Positions 49,861 to 60,925 of a stretch of 64,000 nucleotides of DNA are shown here, piece by piece. This stretch comes from Copromyces sp. CBS 386.78. Its lineage: Eukaryota > Ascomycota > Sordariomycetes > Sordariales > Sordariaceae. Within the stretch, counting starts at the first letter, position 1; the number at the start of each line of letters is the position of its first letter. Where the stretch lies: NCBI GenBank assembly GCA_030685235.1, contig MU839085.1, positions 62,001 through 126,000 of the forward strand. The letters run 5' to 3'. The translations under genes were made by a program, and so were the position numbers. The notes under the pieces were generated by a model. It was given only the letters and a program-made list of their open reading frames with translations, searched no databases and was not told the DNA's origin.

Positions 49861-49900
49861 GAAATTATAAAACCCGAACTAGGATTACCGCTATAAATTT

Positions 49901-50595
49901 TCAATAGTATATTATATCCCTTTAATAAGGAGGGAAAGACTATAGCGAAATCGATTCAGCATACGTCGTTACCTACTAGGTTACTATAAAAGCGTGATCC
50001 TATGAGAGATAAACTGCAAGACTAGAAACTACAAATCAAAGTAATATTAAGTATAAAGAAGAAAGGGAAGGTATTCGAACGAGGGTATTACAGTTTCGGA
50101 TATATAAATTAGAACTGCCACTCGTCTCCGCCTTCCCGATCTAGGAATCTTATTGATAAAAATATAAGCCTTATTCTATCCAATGCGCCATAGTTGTCCT
50201 ATGCCCAATCCTCTAGGCCTTCGTCTAATTACGCTATAATATCACTCCCTCTTCGGAAGAAAGGCTCAGCCCTAAAGCCGAAAAATAGAATAGAAAAAAA
50301 GAAAAGGAGGTTAAATAGGATGAAAGATAAATATTAATTATATAGAAAAGAAAAGTAATATATAATAGCCAATTGTAACGGTTAGTCTAATCTATTATAT
50401 TGCTATAAAATATAAAAATTCTACGCTAAGTACTATAACGATATATTTAATTTGGTTATTATTAAAGTATAAAAATATAAAAAAATTTTCCCCCGGTTAG
50501 ATTCGAACGGGTACGTTTTAAGTAGAGGATAAATACTTTAAATTAGCGCGACGAATAGTATAGGTTATTATTCTATATTACTATACTATATATTA
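49901..50595. other. Stretch right of Gypsy-3, partly spared from RIP
   Basis: 49,930-50,280 keeps CA/TG and has no clear frame; it could hold the Gypsy-3 5' LTR, for which I found no partner. From 50,290 it is A-rich. Near 50,485-50,505 a GATTCGAAC word resembles a tRNA B-box on the minus strand, but the flanking bases do not form a tRNA. No gene called. Confidence 0.4.
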
Positions 50596-50599
50596 TTCT

Positions 50600-52625
50600 A
50601 TACCCATTATTTAATTATTACCCCCTTTATCCTTATTAACTTCTACTATTTAGCTTCTACCTTTTCCTCCCCCTTTATACTTTTATTTGTACTAAAGTCT
50701 TTACCGGTAGGTTATTATCCTTATATTTTTTAGCGACAGCATTATTTTTTATAATTCGCTTCTAGTTCGCTAATTATTTTAGGGGGCTTAACGATTTAAG
50801 ATTCTTATTATAAAATTTTTATAGTTTTTACGTAGTATTTTTAAAATTTTCCGCTAATTATTATTCTAAATCCGGGTCCTATCCCTTTTAATTAATTTAA
50901 TAAAATAATTTCCCGTTAGTAATTTTCGACGTTAAAATATTTTTTACCTCCTACTCTTCCACCTATTTTTTATTACTTTCGTCGCCCTTTAATATAATTC
51001 CTTTAGGGTTTTCGTTAGCTTAGCTTAGGAGTAGGTTATTCGCATCCTTTCTTAATTTATTAATATAATATACTTTATTACCTCTCTATATATTTAGTAA
51101 GTTTAGTTTGTAGGATACGCCTTTTATACTTAAAATCTTATAAAGTATTTTTATTAAGGGAAAATTAAGTTTATTATTAGGCTTTATCGTTAATTAACCC
51201 TTTTTAATAATAAATACTTTATTTCCTATTCCGAAATTTAGCTCCCATTTATATTTATTAGCTTACTTAATTTACCATTCTTATATTTTATCTATTATTA
51301 AGCGAACCTATTTATAGTAATTATATAGGGTTTTAATTAATTTTTAGGTTTTACTACGTAGTAGATTCTCTTTTACTAGAATTACTTTCTTATTCTAATA
51401 AAAGGGAAAATTAATTGGAAAGACAAAAGAAATTTCGTATAGCGATAAATTTTTAAAATTATTATATAGTAGCGAAGCCTATATTACGTCGAATGTAGGT
51501 ATAACCTTTATTTAATTATTTTAATTGTAATTTATATAGGGCTTTAATTTTTAATCAACGTATTAATTTATAATTTCCGCTTACTTAACTATTTAGGAGT
51601 ATTTTACCGAATTAAACTTCTATTAAATATTTAGTATATTAATTAACTCTTAAGTAAATTCGGCAACGAATTAAGGGCCTCTATCGTTAGTAACGTCTTT
51701 AAGTAGTCTATAAACTTTATATAGGCCTTCGTAATAGAATTATACCGCCTATTTAGCGGTAATAATCGTATAATATAGTATATACTAAAATATTTTAAAT
51801 AGTTAGTCTATTATTATTATTAGGTTATTATATCTATCTTTTCCCTTAGGTATAGATTTAAAATCGATTACTAGCGACTATTAAGTCTTAATTTTTGGAA
51901 TAATCGGCTGGGGATATAGTAGTCCTAGTATTTTATCCTTCGGGACTTTAGACGATTTATACGTCTAATAGTTATTTACGAATTTATTAATATTAGCCGC
52001 TATTCCTACCTATTAATATTATTTGGCTATTAATTTCCTCGTTTTATTCCTTCCCAGATAGGCGGTTAATAGGGTCTTATAGTATAGTTTAATAATTATA
52101 GTGCGTAATTTACCTTCTTCCGCCTTTAGGATTACTAGGCGTCCGTTGTAGAGTAGGAGTCCGTTTTCGATAGTTAGGTATTTATTGCCCGCTTCCGCTT
52201 TTGCCTTATATATTAAGAGGGATTCCTCTTATCGGTTGGCTTCTAGTATTTTATTTACTAGGAGTATTAGTCGTTCTTCTTCGCCCTATATAGAGCCTTC
52301 GCTTATATTGAAGATTATATTAAATATCCTTATAAATATATCCTCTTTATTACCCGTATATACGAAATGCCCGTTATTAATTAGTTTAAATAGCCGTAGG
52401 GTTCTTTAGTTATTTTTTTTTTGTAAGATCGTTTTTAATTCTTTTAATTTCTTAGAGAGTAAGTTTGCTACGATATTATCTTTCCTTAGCCTATAAGTTA
52501 TTTTGAAATCGAATTTAAAAAGTAATTTAAATTATCCGGTTTGCCGGGAATTTAGTAATCTTTTAGTAGAAAAGTATTTTAAAGCTTAATAATCTATAAT
52601 CGTAATACCGGACATTTGTAAATTA
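50600..52625 (-). pseudogene. Gypsy-4 pol fragment (RNase H end and integrase)
   Basis: Minus strand: end of RNase H (near 52,590-52,440, with R-L-R-KDNIVANLLSK), a linker, then integrase with a zinc-finger end Y-Y-W-GIAANINKFVNNY-TYK and the catalytic core (VDFKS-PKGKD near 51,870, then DRGP-FVAEFT near 51,670, matching the second catalytic Asp). It is truncated to the right exactly where the E6 LTR-like sequence begins, so RT and gag are missing; the 3' LTR to the left was not identified. Diverged from Gypsy-1, -2, -3 and -5. Confidence 0.8.
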
Positions 52626-52655
52626 GGTATATAGATTACATAGGGCTATAGGAGT

Positions 52656-52675
52656 GCCTAGTCACGTGACTAGGC
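52656..52675. repeat. Perfect 20-bp palindrome centred on CACGTG
   Basis: GCCTAGTCAC followed by its exact reverse complement. CACGTG is the E-box core bound by bHLH regulators in fungi; a palindrome at an LTR start may also be part of the integrase-recognised end. Role unknown. Confidence 0.8.
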
Positions 52676-52769
52676 CACTCGCATGGTCACCTACCCGAAA
52701 GCAATCGCCTAGGTCGTACTATTCAATTAAATAGCACGCGCCCGCGGCTTCTAATAAAATAAGGAAGCT

Positions 52770-52780
52770 TATATAAAAGG
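52770..52780 (+). promoter_or_regulatory. TATA box in the candidate E6 LTR
   Basis: TATATAAAAGG, followed about 15 bases later by a small inverted repeat (CGCC...GGCG). Position within the LTR fits the retroelement promoter. Confidence 0.5.
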
Positions 52781-52870
52781 CTCGCCTAACGGGCGAACCT
52801 TCGGCTCCTAATTCTTCCTTCGGCATCATTTTTTATAACGCTTTTAAATACTATTATATTATATTTATAA

Positions 52871-53399
52871 AACAACCTAAATTACCCGTATTAAATAGTA
52901 GTTATAATTATTAACGATTAATAGACTAGATTAAACCCCGCAATTAAAGCCTTTAATTAGGTAAACTAATTAATTTTAATTAAATAGGTTCTTAAACCTT
53001 TAATCGTAAAACCTTATATCGTAAAATATCGACCCCGCAATCGCAAATAATAAATAATCTATTACTATTACATCTCTAAATCCTTTCTTTCCTTCCTTTA
53101 TACCCTTCCCCCCCCTCCTACGCTTCCCCCTTATTATACTACTCCATCTTATTCGTATCGGCTCGTATCGATTAGAATATTCAATATCGTACTACTCCAA
53201 TCTGAATACTTACAAGCCTTAACGTAAAGGGTAACCCCGCTTGCTAATCTCTAATTTTTAAACGTATCTTCCCCTCTCCTATTCATATTCTTACTTATTA
53301 TTCTTAATATTTCTAGCACTTCCCGTTATTACAATTATAATTAAATACTTTATAAATTAGGACTAACTTACGTTTTAATCTCAATTAAATATTAATAAA
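52871..53399 (+). other. E6 leader between LTR and gag
   Basis: AT-rich, no frame seen. Near 53,090-53,200 there are pyrimidine-rich runs. A primer-binding site was not identified. Confidence 0.4.
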
Positions 53400-53629
53400 A
53401 TAGCCGACCCGCCTAGCGTTCAACACTACGGTAGGGACGACTTTAATAGTCTAGTAAACTACAATAGTAATATTATCGGTTAAATAAAATAATTAAACAG
53501 TCGACTCCCTTTTATTAAATTTATCGCGTAAATTCCCTCGACTACGATTAAAACAAACTCTCTTCCACCCCCCCCTCCTTCGTTGCCGCCCAAACCCCCG
53601 GCACTTCAGCTCTTACCAACCAATTCGCT
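53400..53629 (+). pseudogene. E6 gag, N-terminal piece before Gypsy-5
   Basis: Starts at ATA in the context AAAATAGCC, probably an ATG changed by RIP. The frame reads IADPPSVQHYGRDDFNSLV..., then a Pro-rich stretch (SLPPPPPSLPPKPP), and joins in frame to 60,926 once one copy of the TCGCT duplication is removed. Stops are at Gln/Trp positions. Confidence 0.7.
53625..53629. repeat. Gypsy-5 target-site duplication, left
   Basis: TCGCT, repeated exactly at 60,921-60,925. Confidence 0.92.
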
Positions 53630-53839
53630 TATCACGGGGTGAGGCACTGTTGAGGGTAGGGTAGGATATACGTTGTTGTGCGAAGGAGAGGAAAGGAAGG
53701 ATGTGTGCGGAGGACTGGCTATATAGGCGAGAGCCCTGAAGCTAGGCCGTGCGCGCATATGACCCTATACGTAACCGTGCTATAACGATGGATATAGTGC
53801 GAGTGTAGGGTAGGCATATTATAGGCTAATCCTATAATA
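53630..53839 (-). repeat. Gypsy-5 3' LTR, 210 bp
   Basis: Aligns end to end with 60,711-60,920. Its left half keeps CA/TG (TATCACGGGGTGAGG...), the right half is mutated (...CCTATAATA). GTGTGCGGAGGACTGGCTATA and AGAGCCCTGAAGCTAGG are shared landmarks. Confidence 0.93.
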
Positions 53840-53856
53840 TTATCCCCCCTTAAAAG
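53840..53856 (-). other. Gypsy-5 polypurine tract
   Basis: On the minus strand CTTTTAAGGGGGGATAA lies directly before the 3' LTR. Confidence 0.75.
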
Positions 53857-53879
53857 AAGCTTTAGTAATTTTAAACGAT

Positions 53880-56800
53880 ATATATATAAAATAATAATTT
53901 AATTATTATAATCGTTTAACTTTATCTCCTCCAATATTTTATTATAATTAGTAACCTCTATAGGTAGTATCCTACCTACCTAAATATTTAATAACCTTCG
54001 TAGTATTTTCCCGTATAGTAAAGTTAAAGATTCTTTTACCTTCTTATTTATTAGTTCGGTCGGTTTACGAACGGTCGTAACGCCGTTTAGTAGCGGGGTA
54101 GATATATTAATTACAGTAGCGGTTTTGCAGCGTACTAGGCGGGCGGAACGCCGTTTGGGTGGTTTAAAAGCGGACTTAAGGGGTTCGGGAGCGGATATAG
54201 GGTCGGGCGCGGATATAGGATCGGGTACCGGTGCAGTATTAATATATTCGGGCTATTATTAAACTTCGGGAGGTATTAGTTTATTAGGATTCTCTTTATA
54301 GAAGCGTAAGATTATTTCTTCGTAATTAATAATATTAGCCTTAGGTTCCTAAGTCGGTTAATAATCTCCTTTCTATTATATACGGTAGTATTAGTAAATA
54401 TTATTACTTAATTAGGCGTAGTCGATAAATTTCTCGAAATTTTATTTAATACGTTCTTCGTAATTATTTGTACGGATTATAATTCTACCGTTATTTACTT
54501 TAATATTTATTAAAGTATTTTGGCTAGGGAAATTTCTACCGATTTAGGGCTGAACTATAGAAATATAAAAGACGGGAACGTACTTTATATTCGAAGGTAG
54601 GGCGAAATAAATTATATAAGATTCCGCTTATATAATTTTAAATAGACCTTTTTATCGAAGGTAAAGCTTTAATATTAGGCGGCCGTTAGCGAAGTTAGTT
54701 ATATTAAGGAATACTAAATCCCCTTCCTTATATTTAGGAGAGTCGATTCAGTAATAATTAGTGTTATTTTCGTACTATACTTAAGTACATCTTATTTATT
54801 ATAATACAAAATCCTAAATTGTTTAAAAACGGTCGGCTAGTTCGTTAGCCTTATAGTATTCTTTTAATTAAGCGGGTGAAAAATTTAAGTATAATAGGGT
54901 ATATAGTTCGGTGCCTATTCGAAGATAAAAATTATAATTGGCGAAGAAGGGCGAAACGCTAATCGATAATAATATTATATTATTATTTACAAATTTAATA
55001 AAAGGAAATTATTTAGCTTAGTCAATCTATACTTAATTAATATAAAGACGAAGGAACTATTTTATTTCTACGTTAATATATTCTATTTAAACGTTGGTCT
55101 AAGGGTAGAAAACGGAGGTTAGCTTACAAGTAACGGCTAACCATTTATATAAAATACTTTAAAAATATAAAATAAATTACGTACCGCGATTAAAGAGGAT
55201 TATATTTAGTAAGCTATAAAGGTAATATACCCGGTTAATAAAGCAATTAATTAATTCTTCGGCCTCTAAAATTACTGTTAAAATATAGTAATATATTTTA
55301 ATTAATTAGTTAATAACGATAGCAATATATTTAAAGGTCTAGCCGAAATAAATATTTAAAGGTAATAGAGTAATGTAATTAATAAAAATATTTTTCTATA
55401 GGGCGAGCGAAATTTTAGAAAGTTTAAGTAAGCTAGCGGATTTTTATTTTAAAAACTTCGTTTTAGCGTAGGGGAAATATCCTTTATAGAAGACTCTAAT
55501 ATTATAAACTATCCCTTCTTAGTAGAAATTACGTTAAAAAAAATTGTAAATCGTATCGCAACTAGGGTGCCCCATATTAGGGGAATTGTATTAATAATTA
55601 ATTAAGACGAATTAAAATTCTTTATCGTATAAATCAATAATAATCTTATTACGCTATTTAGTAATTCCGTTACTAACTACCTAATATTTTACAAATACTT
55701 TATAAAATACCTTTTTAATACTAGGGGTCTATTATTTATAAATAGGATCCGACAAATAGGAAACGACCTTTTAGAAGAAAATTAAAATTTCGTAGCTATT
55801 TAAAATAATATTATTAATAGATTTATCGTTATAGTCGCTTATTAAGCGGAGGGTAAAATCTAAAGGGTCGAAATAGCCGTCTTCGAACTATATAAGGTTT
55901 AAGAGTGCCCGTTAGCGGGCTATTAAATAATTATCGTTAATATTAATAGGGCGATTATTAAGTTTGCGGCTTAAAGTATTAGGGCGAAGATTTTATAAGC
56001 CCGGAGTATATTTAATAAGGAAATTAAATTATAATAGGAATTAGGACTACCTTATATAACGCTATATAAATTATTTATTAGTTATAAACGTCTAGAGGTT
56101 TTTATAATTTATTAAAATATTAAAAGGTTATTAGGCTCCTTCGAATTTTAGTCTCCACTCCTCTAGTATCTTAATAATAGCGAGCAACTCTTTATTATAT
56201 ATATTATAATTATATTTTTAAGCCGTATATTTAAACGAAAAGTAGGCGACCGGGTAGAGAACGCCGTTATTACTATATTGAGAGAGAATGCCGCCTACGG
56301 CCTAATTAAAAGTATTTATTTTAATTACCGTTTTTTTAGACTAATTGTAGATCTTTAATACAGGTCCGCTAGTAAAAGCCCGTTTTAAAGCTTTAAAAGC
56401 AGAATTATACGTAGCGGACTAAAACTATATAATATTCTTCTTTGTAAATTCGTATAATAGTCCTACTATTATTAAAAAATCTTTAATAAAATAGCGGTAG
56501 AAATTTACAAAGCTTAAAAAAAATTATAAGGACTTCTTAAATTAGGGAATTGCTTAATTAATAATAGTTTTAACCTTTTCTAGATCTATTTCGATACCTC
56601 CTAATATAATAATAAAGTTTAAATATTTTGTTCGTATTATATAAAATTCGTATTTATTAATATTAATATTAAAGCCTATTTTAATTAGGCGGTTGAAGAC
56701 GTTATTTACGTACCGCTCGTAATCTTTAATATTATCGGAATAAATTAGGACGTTATCGAAATAAGTAATTATATAAACGTTAAGAACGTTATAAAGAATA

Positions 56801-58400
56801 TTATTAATATAATTTTAAAAAGCTTCGAAGGCGTTTTATAAATTAAATAGAATTATTAATAATTTAAATAAATTAAATTGTATTATAAAAGTTGTAAGTT
56901 ACTTATACCCCTTTTTAATACGGATATAATTGAAAATAGCGATAATATCGAATTTAATAAAAATTTTAATATAATAAATTATATTAAGGGTTTTTTTGAT
57001 TAGTAGTAGTAGATACTATAATTTAAAGGTAATATTATTAATATTATAATAATTTATATAAACGTAGACTCCTCCTCCTAATTTCTTTATTAAAAGGATT
57101 AGAGTAGATACTTCTAATTATAATAGCCGAATAAACTTCTTCTATAGTATATTATCGATTTATTTTTTAATAACGTTAAATTTATTAGGGTTAAAAGGGC
57201 GTTCGCGAACGGTTAAGGGTATAATTCTTAGGCGGAATTCAATTTTAAGGTTATAAGAATAATAAGGAGGAAAGGTTTTAATTCCCTTTTAATGGAAAAT
57301 ATTCGTATAATATTAGTATTATCGAAGTAATTTAGCCTAAATTTATTCGTTAATTTTAGGGGGTTTGTCGGCTTTTTCGTAAAATTTCGTAATATTTTCC
57401 GAAGTAACTTTATGTAAAGCGATATTATTAGCGGCGAAGTATTAATTAATAGTTTTTTCGTACCGGGGAAAATTAGTATCTATACTGGTAATTTTAATGG
57501 AATTAGAGACTTTAACGGCTTTTAAAGTAATTATATTACCTTTACTTATTAAATTATTGATTTAGTAATAAAAATTATTACCGAAGAACTTCTTATATTT
57601 TTATCCTTTATTTATAAAGATTTCCTTAATTATTTTTAATATAAATTTATTATTAAGGGCGGACGGGTTTAAAATATTATACTCTTCTACTAATTAATCT
57701 TCTTCTATTATACGTTTAATATCTTTAATTATATTGGCCCTTATAATACGGATAACTTAAAGGTCGTATTTTTCTACCAATTAATTGAAGGCGGCGGCAG
57801 ATAATTCTTTAATATTATTAGAATTGATAGGACTTATTAGGATAAAGAGGCGGCGGATTTAAATTTAATAATTTATAATAATAGTACGGAATCTTCTAAT
57901 TATCTAATAAAGCACTAGGACTATTTATAATAGAAGAGGGGGGATTATACTATAAGAAATTGCGTTAAGTATAATAATTTAGCCGGGGCCCGCTAGTATT
58001 TTATTAATTGTAAAGGTCTTTAAGCGGTAAATAATTTAATTTCGAAAGTAATTAAATTATTAGTAGGCTACGCGTTTTATAATCGTAGAAATAGAGATAT
58101 AATGTAAAATATCCGTTTATAATTCGTTAGAATCGGGTTTGCTTTTATTTAGGATTTTTTCGTAAGTAGCCTTTTTAAATATTAAGCGTATTGTATTAAA
58201 TTAGGTAATTAAGTTAGTTATTAAAGTTTCCTATTTAATATTAGGGATTCCTTTTAGGAAGTAGCCGCGTTTTTTATAAATTGCGGTAAATTGGAGCGAA
58301 TTATAAGGCTATAAAATATTTAGCGAATAATGAACTAATTATAGGTAATTTAGAATAATAAGGTTATTTTCGGCTAGGTCGTAGATAAGTAGGTCGATAA
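53880..58400 (-). pseudogene. Gypsy-5 pol with C-terminal chromodomain, broken
   Basis: Minus strand, right to left: RT with the catalytic site Tyr-Phe-Asp-Asn at 56,752-56,763 (in VYIITYFDNVLIYS), RNase H at about 56,230-56,150, integrase at roughly 55.9-54.7 kb, and a chromodomain at 54,290-54,462 (FEKFIDYA, IYWYYRIWWKGDY with Trp as stop, PT-EPKANIIN). The YFDD-to-YFDN change fits mutation of TpG in GATGAT. A Pro/Gly/Ser-rich tail lies left of the chromodomain (about 54,130-54,260). Confidence 0.85.
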
Positions 58401-58449
58401 TTTCGTAATAATAGCCTATTTTTATTATAAATTTTATAAAATAAGTAAT

Positions 58450-60650
58450 ATTACTTTTAGCGGGGCTTCCGTCGGCGAAGTATAAAATTTTAAATATTGT
58501 GAATTTGTAAAAGGGAAGATAATAGTAATAAATAAAATATTTATTTATAAAATTTAAGGCGGTATAATTATTATTGATTAGGCTTGAATAATATACTTTA
58601 TACGATCCGTCGGATAGTTAAATAAAAAGGTTTAATAAATTAGGGTATTTATAACGGTTATTTACAGAAGATTTATAAATTTTAATTATATTTAATTATA
58701 TAGTAATATTACCCTCCTCTCCCTATCCTATAAATAATTACCTTTAATTATAATTTAGTTTAGAAGTTATATATTTCTTTACTAATTAATATAATTAATT
58801 TTATTATTTTAAATAAGGCCGACGAAGCTAGGGATATATACGGGGACGGGGGCTTATTAATATTACGGCGTTGCAATATTATTATTATTAGCCGCCTAGG
58901 CGTTTATAGCGTTAATTTAATACTATTGGCCGTAGCCCTATTAATTATAACCTTATTAATTATAATTATACTAACTTTATTAAGGAGCGGAGTTATTATT
59001 ATTACCGCCCTTACTACCGCTTTTACTACCGCTTCTACTATTACGACCGCTATAACTACTACGGGTAGAAATAGGGGGATTTTTATTGAAATTAATGCGG
59101 TTGTAGCAAGTGGCCGAAAAATAATTCTTACGACCGCAACGGGTATACGCGCCGGTTTTTATATAATATTTAAAAAATTTTTACGAAATTATATTATGTA
59201 TAGTAATATTAATAACGGATATAGAATTAAAGTTTATTATATTACTGCCTTAATTAACGGGCTATTCTATAAACGAGGTAGTATTATAATTATTCGAGGA
59301 AGATAGTTTATAAAATAGGTTAGCGAATTTTTTACGGTAGATATTATCTTTATAACTTTAAGCTAGTAAGCGGGTTATTTAAAACTATTTACTATAATTA
59401 TTATTAATAAAAAGCGAGTATTAATAAATAATAGTATTATAGACGGCCTTAATAATTTTATTACGAAGGAAATATATTTTTATAGTATTATTTATATTAT
59501 ATTAATTAATAAAGATAGTGAAATAATCTTTAAAAACGGCCTAGTATATATTTTTAATTATTTTTAAGTTATTTAATTCGCGACGAACGATAACGGTAAG
59601 GTCGGAATTATTATATTTAGTATTAAATTCTTTAAAAAGGTCTATAACGGTCTTCTATTTCTATTTGGTATTATTAATTAAATATTCGAAAATATTGGTT
59701 AGCGCTAATTTAATAGCTGCGAAAGGGGGGCCTTCGAAGTATTTAATAATATATAAAAAACGTTTAAATTTAGAGGCGAAGTAAATCGGTTCGTTAATTT
59801 AATATAATTTAATTTTTATATACTAAGAGTAGTACTTCTCTACTTTTTCTAATAAAGTAATTCCCTTACTATCGAATGGAATAATATATGTACGTAATTA
59901 TATTACCTTATAGCCGCTACTATTAACGTTTGTAATTGTTATAATAAGTATTTTAATTTTTTAAGTTTGCTTAAATTAAGTACGGACTTTATTAATAGTT
60001 TTAGCGTACTTATTTTTTTATTTTTGGAAGGATTTAAAAGTATTAATCTTAAAATTGTTAAAAGATTATTTAAATTCGTTAATCCCCTATTAGAATTTAG
60101 TATTTCGAATATTTAAACGATCGATTTCTTAGTAGGATTCGGTAAAGTTTTCTTCGGCTTTTTAAACGCGCGAATGGGCTTCGATTATATTATTATAAAC
60201 GAGATGGTTATAAGCGAGGGCGACGTCGTAGAATATTAGGACCGATACGAGCGCAAGAGCGTAGTCTATAATATAATATAATAGAGCGTAAATAATAGGA
60301 TTGTTATTAAAGTTTATAAGTACTTTAATTAGGGTATTATAAATTACTTAATTTTTAAGGTTGGTAGTTTGAAGGGCGCTAATAACGGTTACTATAATAA
60401 AATTATTGGTAATAACCTATAATTAATTTATTATTAATTATTAAATTAAATATAGATACGGTTATTATTAGAATAAATTATTTTAATTAATAGGTATAAG
60501 AGGGAGAAAGAAATAAAGTTAATACCTATATTACTTAGCTCGAATTGTAATATTTGCGACCGAATCTTTATTTGCCCTATTCGTAAAGGGTCGAATTTTA
60601 ATTGTAGAACGATTAATCGCGGATACGATTTAAGTAATCTTTTCTATATT
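58450..60650 (-). pseudogene. Gypsy-5 gag, broken
   Basis: The CX2CX4HX4C knuckle is at 59,106-59,147: first Cys and His read Tyr, the second and fourth positions are still Cys (Y-T-R-C-G-R-K-N-Y-F-S-A-T-C). After it comes a Ser/Arg/Gly/Asn-rich tail like that of Gypsy-1. The capsid region lies to the right. The frame between 60,650 and the LTR holds the leader. Confidence 0.75.
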
Positions 60651-60710
60651 AAATATAATTTGAATTTATTTCCCTTAAGCGCGTGTAGTGCGATAGTAGG
60701 TATAATAAAT

Positions 60711-60920
60711 TATTATGGGGTAAAGTATTATTGGGGGTAGGGTAGGATATACGTTATTATACGAAGGAGAGGAAAGGAAGGATGTGTGCGGAGGATTGGC
60801 TATATGGGCGAGAGCCTTGAAGCTAGGCCGTGCGCGCATATGACCCTGCACGTGACCGTGCCATAACGATGGATATGGTGCGAGTGTAGGGTGGGCATGT
60901 CACAGGCTAATCCTGTGACA
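60711..60920 (-). repeat. Gypsy-5 5' LTR, 210 bp
   Basis: Aligns with 53,630-53,839; here the right half is the better preserved part, ending GGCATGTCACAGGCTAATCC and GTGACA, a small perfect hairpin (GTCACAGG/CCTGTGAC) at the LTR tip. Confidence 0.93.
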
Positions 60921-60925
60921 TCGCT
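60921..60925. repeat. Gypsy-5 target-site duplication, right
   Basis: TCGCT, partner of 53,625-53,629; E6 gag resumes in frame. Confidence 0.92.

Larger units (their letters stand above)
42992..49900 (-). mobile_element. Gypsy-3, Ty3/Gypsy retrotransposon, LTRs not found
   Basis: On the minus strand, from right to left: Gag with a CCHC knuckle, pol with RT and RNase H, and integrase. MITE-2 sits between the RNase H-integrase linker and the integrase zinc finger. I compared 40.9-43.0 kb with 49.9-50.6 kb and found no matching LTR pair, so the ends are approximate and one or both LTRs may be deleted. Confidence 0.8.
52655..52870 (+). repeat. Candidate E6 5' LTR
   Basis: Begins TGCCTAGTCACGTGAC and stays GC-rich with normal CA/TG through about 52,830, between heavily RIP-altered Gypsy-4 and the E6 leader. 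The right end is not defined. No second copy lies in the window. Confidence 0.5.
53630..60920 (-). mobile_element. Gypsy-5, chromodomain Ty3/Gypsy retrotransposon
   Basis: Complete 7,291-bp element in the E6 gag gene: two 210-bp LTRs, 5-bp TSD, purine tract next to the 3' LTR, Gag with CCHC knuckle, RT, RNase H, integrase and chromodomain, all on the minus strand. It resembles Gypsy-1 in the knuckle, the Gly/Ser/Asn tail and the chromodomain, but the LTRs differ in sequence and length. RIP stops throughout. Confidence 0.94.

Noticed and set aside
50375..50560. tRNA-like words (GGTTAGTCTAATC and GATTCGAAC)
   Set aside because: The T-arm and acceptor stem do not pair and no anticodon arm can be drawn; too weak to call a tRNA or SINE.
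52185..52409. 74-codon plus-strand open frame
   Set aside because: Antisense of the Gypsy-4 RNase H-integrase linker.
58926..59306. 126-codon plus-strand open frame rich in Ile/Thr
   Set aside because: It is the complement of the Gypsy-5 Gag knuckle and Gly/Ser/Asn tail, which read coherently on the minus strand.
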